A DNA stretch of 11,715 nucleotides from Candidatus Bathyarchaeota archaeon (lineage in GTDB: Archaea; Asgardarchaeota; Lokiarchaeia; Sigyniarchaeales; Sigyniarchaeaceae): the NCBI GenBank assembly GCA_014729935.1, contig WJJB01000328.1, positions 1 through 11,715 on the forward strand, written 5' to 3'. Of this stretch, positions 11,321 through 11,715 are shown piece by piece. Each line of letters begins with the position of its first letter. Position 1 is the stretch's first letter. The notes beneath the pieces were generated by a model. That model worked only from the letters and a program-made list of their open reading frames with translations. It did no database searches and was not told the origin of the DNA. The translations under genes were made by a program, and so were the position numbers.

Positions 11321-11715
11321 TCATGGATATTTTACCCGGCGGTCTAACTTAAAGGCTCCCGAGGGACATGTTGTCACGCACAACCCACAACCCACGCATT
11401 TCGATGCATCGTGCTCTATTCCCCCCTGATCCCCTTGGATGATGGCACCGAAATAGCACCTACTCACGCACGTGCCGCAATCCTCGCATTGGGATTCATT
11501 CCACGTGGACACGAAATCTGCTTTAACCACGGCGGGAAATCCCCATTTCTTCATGTTGGATAGGGTGAGGCAATAATCCGGGTGGCACGCGCAGATGATG
11601 TAAAAGTAATCTGGTGATGGGAAGAAGATAAGCTGGTGAACGTATCCCTGCTTGTTCCATTCTTCGAGTTTTTGCTCAATTTCCTTGTAAGTGAGATTTT
11701 TACCGATTTTCTTCC
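11321..11715 (-). CDS. 4Fe-4S ferredoxin-domain protein, C-terminal part
   Basis: The gene runs off the right edge; 130 residues are visible, and the frame is open to the edge upstream of an internal ATG at 11554. Two complete cluster motifs are seen: CEDCGTCVSRC (Cys76, 79, 82, 86 of the visible part) and CVGCGLCVTTCP (Cys106, 109, 112, 116), so two 4Fe-4S clusters. Upstream lies a helix (YKEIEQKLEEWNKQGYVHQL), then a strand and CACHPDYC (Cys41, 43, 48), then VVKADFVSTWN leading into the ferredoxin domain. This order (helical lead, Cys-rich patch, ferredoxin) resembles archaeal and anaerobe 4Fe-4S proteins with an N-terminal CNCC-type motif. Electron transfer is likely; the partner is unknown. 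It is upstream of the ceramidase/PIG-L gene on the same strand. Confidence 0.85.
   Translation of the reverse strand, partial: KKIGKNLTYKEIEQKLEEWNKQGYVHQLIFFPSPDYFYIICACHPDYCLTLSNMKKWGFPAVVKADFVSTWNESQCEDCGTCVSRCYFGAIIQGDQGGIEHDASKCVGCGLCVTTCPSGAFKLDRRVKYP

Noticed and set aside
1..11715. CRISPR array, tRNA, rRNA or insertion sequence.
   Set aside because: No regularly spaced repeats, no convincing tRNA T-arm or cloverleaf, no rRNA-like conserved tracts, and no transposase or terminal repeats were seen in any gap.

Overview
The window reads as archaeal chromosome, most likely from an Asgard archaeon. It carries a TATA-binding protein, ribosomal protein S3Ae (eS1), a single-fold histone-like protein, archaeal TATA boxes about 25-30 nt upstream of several starts (some probably leaderless), and T-run terminators. 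The strongest clue to lineage is a selenocysteine gene whose 3' untranslated region can fold into a eukaryote-type SECIS element. From memory, that arrangement has been described in Lokiarchaeota, while methanogens mostly use a different SECIS. Base composition looks moderate (near half G+C by eye), so I do not assign an Asgard class.

Layout, left to right: the 3' end of a GH57/DUF1957 glucan branching enzyme-type gene (+, cut by the left edge); TBP (+); a HesB/IscA-like gene with an in-frame UGA at codon 41 (+), followed by the SECIS candidate; a thioredoxin with a WCGPC motif (+); a winged-helix regulator (+); S3Ae (-); a long structured gap; a 66-residue histone-fold protein (+); a 75-residue zinc-ribbon protein (+); a NifS/IscS-type cysteine desulfurase (-); a structured divergent intergenic region; an AMP-forming acetyl-CoA synthetase (+); a PHP-domain metal-dependent phosphoesterase (+); a two-domain neutral-ceramidase-like plus PIG-L deacetylase protein (-); and the C-terminal part of an iron-sulfur protein with two 4Fe-4S motifs (-, cut by the right edge).

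Functional links: the HesB-like selenoprotein, the thioredoxin just downstream and the cysteine desulfurase fit a theme of thiol/selenol redox chemistry and sulfur or Fe-S trafficking, but they are separate transcription units, so this is inference. The 4Fe-4S protein and the ceramidase/PIG-L protein are adjacent on the minus strand (39 nt gap) and may be co-transcribed, although the gap itself contains a plausible TATA box. TBP, S3Ae and the histone-like protein are housekeeping information-processing genes.

The main discovery candidate is the selenoprotein. A normal gene caller would stop at the UGA and leave 1564-1893 unannotated, yet the frame continues through the stop for a complete HesB-like domain. 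A canonical AUGA/UGAU kink-turn core with a 9-bp helix and an A-rich apical loop starts 29 nt after the true stop codon. No CRISPR array, tRNA, rRNA or insertion sequence was recognised.
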